Part shown: piece by piece, positions 55,468 to 58,605 of the stretch
Position numbering within the stretch: position 1 is the first letter of the stretch
How the letters are laid out: each line of letters begins with the position of its first letter
DNA from: Herbaspirillum sp. CF444
Lineage (GTDB): Bacteria > Pseudomonadota > Gammaproteobacteria > Burkholderiales > Burkholderiaceae_D
Direction of reading: 5' to 3'
Assembly (NCBI RefSeq): GCF_000282135.1
Contig: NZ_AKJW01000023.1
Coordinates: 1 to 58,605, forward strand
DNA: 58,605 bases
The notes under the pieces: model-generated
What the model was told of the DNA's origin: nothing
The model's input: only the letters and a program-made list of their open reading frames with translations
The model's database searches: none
Program-made: the position numbers and the translations under genes

Positions 55468-57876
55468 ATGACGACTTCTACTCTCACAGAACAAACGCAA
55501 TTGCCTCTGTTGCCGTTGCGGGATGTTGTTGTCTTCCCGCATATGGTGATCCCTTTATTCGTCGGTCGTCCAAAGTCGATCAAGGCTCTGGAAGCCGCTA
55601 TGGAGCAGGGCAAGAGCATCATGCTTGCCGCCCAGAAAGCCGCCGCCAAGGATGAGCCGTCGGCTGACGACATCTATGAAATCGGCTGCGTCGCCAATAT
55701 CCTGCAAATGCTGAAGTTGCCCGACGGCACTGTCAAAGTGCTGGTCGAAGGCGCACAGCGCGCGCGCATTCATCACATCAGCGAACTGGACACCCATTTT
55801 GTTGCCGATCTGACACCAGTCGAGTCCGAGCTGGGCGACGAGGCTGAAGTGGAAGCCATGCGCCGCACCATCGTTCAGCAATTCGACCAGTACGTCAAAC
55901 TGAACAAGAAGATCCCGCCCGAGATCCTGAGCTCGCTGGCCGGCATCGACGACGCCGGTCGTCTGGCCGACACCATTGCCGCACATTTGCCGCTCAAGCT
56001 CGAGCAAAAACAAGTCATCCTGGAAATCTTCAACGTCGCCAAGCGCCATGAGCATCTGCTCGGCCAGTTGGAAGGCGAACTGGACATCCTGCAGGTCGAA
56101 AAGCGCATTCGCGGCCGCGTCAAGCGCCAGATGGAAAAGTCGCAGCGCGAGTACTACCTGAACGAACAGGTCAAGGCCATCCAGAAGGAGTTGGGCGAAG
56201 GCGAAGACGGCGCCGATCTGGAAGAGCTGGAGAAGAAGATCCTCTCCGCCAAGATGCCGAAGGAAGCGCTGGAAAAGGCGCAGTCCGAATTGCGGAAACT
56301 CAAGCTGATGTCGCCGATGTCCGCTGAAGCCACGGTCGTGCGCAATTACATCGACACGCTGGTCGGTCTGCCATGGAAGAAGAAATCCAAGGTCAACAAC
56401 GATCTGCCGAATGCCGAAAAAGTCCTCGAAGGGGACCACTACGGCCTCGACAAGGTCAAGGAACGCATTCTGGAATACCTCGCCGTGCAACAGCGCGTCG
56501 ACAAGCTGAAAGCGCCGATCCTGTGCTTCGTCGGTCCTCCGGGCGTGGGCAAGACTTCGCTGGGCCAATCGATCGCCCGTGCAACGAATCGCAAGTTCGT
56601 GCGCATGGCATTGGGCGGCGTGCGTGACGAAGCCGAGATTCGCGGTCACCGCCGTACCTACATCGGTTCCATGCCGGGCAAGATCCTGCAAAGCCTGGCC
56701 AAGGTCGGCGTGCGCAATCCGTTGTTCCTGCTCGACGAAATCGACAAGCTGGGCATGGATTTCCGCGGTGATCCGTCGTCGGCGCTGCTGGAAGTGCTGG
56801 ATCCGGAACAGAACCATACTTTCTCCGATCATTACATCGAAGTCGATTTCGACTTGTCGGACGTGATGTTCGTGGCGACGTCGAACTCCTTCAACATTCC
56901 GCCGGCGCTGCTGGACCGGATGGAAGTCATTCGCCTGTCGGGGTACACCGAAGATGAAAAGACCAGTATCGCGCAACGTTACCTGATGCCGAAACAGATC
57001 AAGAACAACGGTCTGAAAGAAGGCGAAATCAGCGTGGCCGAGTCGGCGATCCGCGACATCATTCGCTACTACACCCGCGAAGCCGGCGTGCGTTCGCTGG
57101 AACGCGAAGTGTCGAAGATCTGCCGCAAGGTCGTGAAGATGCTGTTGCTCAAGAAGCAGGAGAAGAAGGTCACCGTGACTTCGCGCAACCTGGACAAATT
57201 CCTCGGCGTGCGTCGTTTCGATTTCGGCATCGCCGAAAAAGAAAATCAAGTCGGCCAGGTCGTTGGCCTGGCATGGACCGAAGTGGGCGGCGACCTGCTG
57301 ACCATCGAAGCCGTGACGATGCCGGGCAAGGGCGGCGTGATTCGCACCGGCACATTGGGCGACGTGATGAAGGAGTCGATCGAAGCAGCCCGCACCGTCG
57401 TGCGCAGCCGCGCGCAAAAGCTCGGCATCAGGAGCGACGTGTTCGAGAAACGCGACATCCATATCCACGTTCCTGAAGGTGCGACACCCAAAGACGGTCC
57501 TTCGGCAGGTATCGCGATGACGACGGCGATGGTGTCGGTGTTTACCGGTATCCCGGTTCGCGCCGACGTGGCGATGACCGGCGAGATCACCTTGCGCGGC
57601 GAAGTGTTGCCGATTGGCGGCCTGAAGGAAAAACTGCTGGCGGCGCATCGCGGCGGCATCAAGACGGTCCTGATCCCTGAGCAAAACGTCAAGGATCTGA
57701 CCGAGATTCCCGACAACGTGAAGAACAAGTTGGAAATCGTGCCGGTGCGTTGGATCGACAAGGTGCTGGAAATAGCTTTGGAGCGTCAACCGGTTCCTTT
57801 GACCGACGAAGAAGCGGTTGTCGCAGCGGTGGCCCCGAAGGAAGAATCGGCGGATTCCAGTGTCGTGAAGCATTGA
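55468..57876 (+). CDS. lon: ATP-dependent protease Lon
   Basis: 802-residue homo-oligomeric AAA+ protease. Lon N domain 1-~200 (LPLLPLRDVVVFPHMVIPLFVGR), coiled coil, AAA+ module (GPPGVGKTSLGQSIA, LFLLDEIDKLG), and the protease domain with the Ser-Lys dyad: Ser in PKDGPSAGIAMTTA and Lys in GLKEKLLAAHRGG. ATG 55468 gives MTTSTLTEQTQLPLLPLRD. Degrades misfolded and regulatory proteins. Confidence 0.96.
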   Translation: MTTSTLTEQTQLPLLPLRDVVVFPHMVIPLFVGRPKSIKALEAAMEQGKSIMLAAQKAAAKDEPSADDIYEIGCVANILQMLKLPDGTVKVLVEGAQRARIHHISELDTHFVADLTPVESELGDEAEVEAMRRTIVQQFDQYVKLNKKIPPEILSSLAGIDDAGRLADTIAAHLPLKLEQKQVILEIFNVAKRHEHLLGQLEGELDILQVEKRIRGRVKRQMEKSQREYYLNEQVKAIQKELGEGEDGADLEELEKKILSAKMPKEALEKAQSELRKLKLMSPMSAEATVVRNYIDTLVGLPWKKKSKVNNDLPNAEKVLEGDHYGLDKVKERILEYLAVQQRVDKLKAPILCFVGPPGVGKTSLGQSIARATNRKFVRMALGGVRDEAEIRGHRRTYIGSMPGKILQSLAKVGVRNPLFLLDEIDKLGMDFRGDPSSALLEVLDPEQNHTFSDHYIEVDFDLSDVMFVATSNSFNIPPALLDRMEVIRLSGYTEDEKTSIAQRYLMPKQIKNNGLKEGEISVAESAIRDIIRYYTREAGVRSLEREVSKICRKVVKMLLLKKQEKKVTVTSRNLDKFLGVRRFDFGIAEKENQVGQVVGLAWTEVGGDLLTIEAVTMPGKGGVIRTGTLGDVMKESIEAARTVVRSRAQKLGIRSDVFEKRDIHIHVPEGATPKDGPSAGIAMTTAMVSVFTGIPVRADVAMTGEITLRGEVLPIGGLKEKLLAAHRGGIKTVLIPEQNVKDLTEIPDNVKNKLEIVPVRWIDKVLEIALERQPVPLTDEEAVVAAVAPKEESADSSVVKH

Positions 57877-57921
57877 TGCCATGATTGTCCGGCAAGGCTC
57901 CTGGTCTTGTCGGGCAAGATG

Positions 57922-57949
57922 AAAAAGCGCTCTTCGGAGCGCTTTTTTT
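57922..57949 (+). terminator. Terminator after lon
   Basis: AAAAAGCGCTC-TTCG-GAGCGCTTTTTTT, perfect stem with a UUCG loop. Confidence 0.9.
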
Positions 57950-58029
57950 ATGTCGTTGGCAAAAAAATAAAACGTTTTACGTATTTGGCAAAGCTGATTT
58001 TCAGGTCGGTGCGTGCCTCTGCAAACCGC

Positions 58030-58058
58030 TTGACACAAGGGTTTGCGGCTTGTTTAAT
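58030..58058 (+). promoter_or_regulatory. Sigma-70 promoter of hupB
   Basis: TTGACA (58030-58035), 17-bp spacer, TTTAAT (58053-58058). About 95-nt leader before the GTG start. Confidence 0.85.
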
Positions 58059-58159
58059 AGCCTCTGCAGATTTTTCTGCATTGCGTGTGATGAGCGTCTG
58101 GCCTCATTCACAGAGGAAGACGCCGTTGCGAAATCCAATCTTTGTCTAAAGGGGCGTAA

Positions 58160-58432
58160 GTGAACAAAACCGAATTGATCGATCACATTGCCAAGTCTGC
58201 GGATATCTCCAAAGCAGCATCGGCCCGAGCGCTTGATGCCGTCATCGACGCAGTAAAAACCACATTGAAAAAGAACGGAAGCGTCACGTTGGTTGGCTTC
58301 GGCACCTTTTCCGTAGGCAAGCGTGCGGCGCGTACAGGCCGAAATCCGCGTACCGGCGACGCGATCAAGATCAAGGCAGCGAAAGTGCCTAAATTTAAAC
58401 CTGGCAAAGCTTTAAAAGATGCGCTAAACTAG
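58160..58432 (+). CDS. hupB: DNA-binding protein HU-beta
   Basis: 90-residue nucleoid protein: [53 protein letters not shown] (the DNA-bending arm), [21 protein letters not shown]. Start is GTG with AAGGGG 7 bases upstream. Follows lon as in many proteobacteria. Confidence 0.95.
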   Translation: MNKTELIDHIAKSADISKAASARALDAVIDAVKTTLKKNGSVTLVGFGTFSVGKRAARTGRNPRTGDAIKIKAAKVPKFKPGKALKDALN

Positions 58433-58480
58433 CGGTCTTTCGTCATTGACAGATGGCGAGTGATTGTTTGAGTTAGGTGC

Positions 58481-58556
58481 GGGTGCTTAGCTCAGTTGGT
58501 AGAGCAGCGCCCTTACAAGGCGCGGGTCGGGAGTTCGAGCCTCTCAGCACCCACCA
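58481..58556 (+). tRNA. tRNA-Val (TAC)
   Basis: 76-nt cloverleaf with CCA. Acceptor GGGTGCT pairs with AGCACCC. Anticodon loop CTTACAA gives TAC. D-loop AGCTCAGTTGGTAGAGC, T-arm GGAGTTCGAGCCTC. Confidence 0.96.
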
Positions 58557-58583
58557 GAATCTCAAACGGTCAGCAACAGTTTA

Positions 58584-58605
58584 GGAGTGGTAGTTCAGTT
58601 GGTTA
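58584..58605 (+). tRNA. tRNA-Asp, 5' part only
   Basis: The last 22 bases begin GGAGTGGTAGTTCAGTTGG, which matches the start of bacterial tRNA-Asp (GTC). Truncated by the window end; the anticodon is not seen. Confidence 0.75.

Noticed and set aside
57972..58029. Possible second promoter or regulatory hairpin before hupB
   Set aside because: The TTGACA-N17-TTTAAT promoter downstream explains hupB expression, and no clear second -35/-10 pair is seen.

Overview
The window is chromosomal DNA of a betaproteobacterium, most likely Oxalobacteraceae (Herbaspirillum/Collimonas-like). The clues are roughly 60 % GC by eye, Burkholderiales-type protein sequences, the CX14CX2C form of QueE, the hpnC/hpnD/hpnE squalene route, and the order tig-clpP-clpX-lon-hupB-tRNA-Val-tRNA-Asp. 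Genus is inference. There are no rRNA genes, prophage, CRISPR array or intact insertion sequence.

Region 1 (1-9.9 kb): a 2'-5' RNA ligase-like protein; a HipA/HipB-type toxin-antitoxin pair in reversed order (toxin gene first) behind a promoter overlapped by inverted repeats; queE, queD, tadA, ldcA; a DUF1439 protein; an ABC-F ATPase of the YbiT type; nadA-nadC.

Region 2 (10-24.1 kb): a MASE1-PAS membrane sensor with no output domain, coupled by ATGA to an alpha/beta hydrolase with cysteine in the nucleophile position; a patatin-Omp85 protein; an ABM-fold monooxygenase; nadB; a 180-bp MITE-like element; purT; and a LysR-controlled operon of a CitMHS transporter plus an AtuA-family protein split into two genes. 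A large MHS-type transporter follows. nadB plus nadA-nadC give the full aspartate-to-NaMN route.

Region 3 (24.3-33.9 kb): a DEDDh exonuclease, a three-gene group (Dabb, thioesterase, GNAT), dctA, a 470-bp gap with two similar candidate small RNAs on the minus strand, the NRDE-DUF4936-ygfZ group, and mltG-tmk-holB.

Region 4 (33.4-41.1 kb): between holB and tatD lie a GNAT gene, a TonB-dependent siderophore receptor with a Fur-like box, and a RegB/RegA-type redox two-component system. tatD, an exported ankyrin protein and lldD follow.

Region 5 (41.3-49.5 kb): the FPP-to-squalene enzymes hpnE and hpnD, with a YxeA-like gene between them and hpnC 4 kb away; an HDOD protein; dbpA; initiator tRNA-fMet with a 24-bp perfect palindrome upstream; two small hypothetical genes; tRNA-Leu; a DUF1653 gene.

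Region 6 (49.5-58.6 kb): creA, an amidase, then the protein quality-control block tig, clpP, clpX, lon, followed by hupB, tRNA-Val and a tRNA-Asp cut by the window end.

Most of the window is housekeeping. The best candidates for something undescribed are the tandem small-RNA-like elements beside dctA, the MITE, the split-AtuA/CitMHS operon, the sensor plus Cys-hydrolase pair, and the reversed hipAB locus. All sequence comparisons were made by eye, and family names are from memory.
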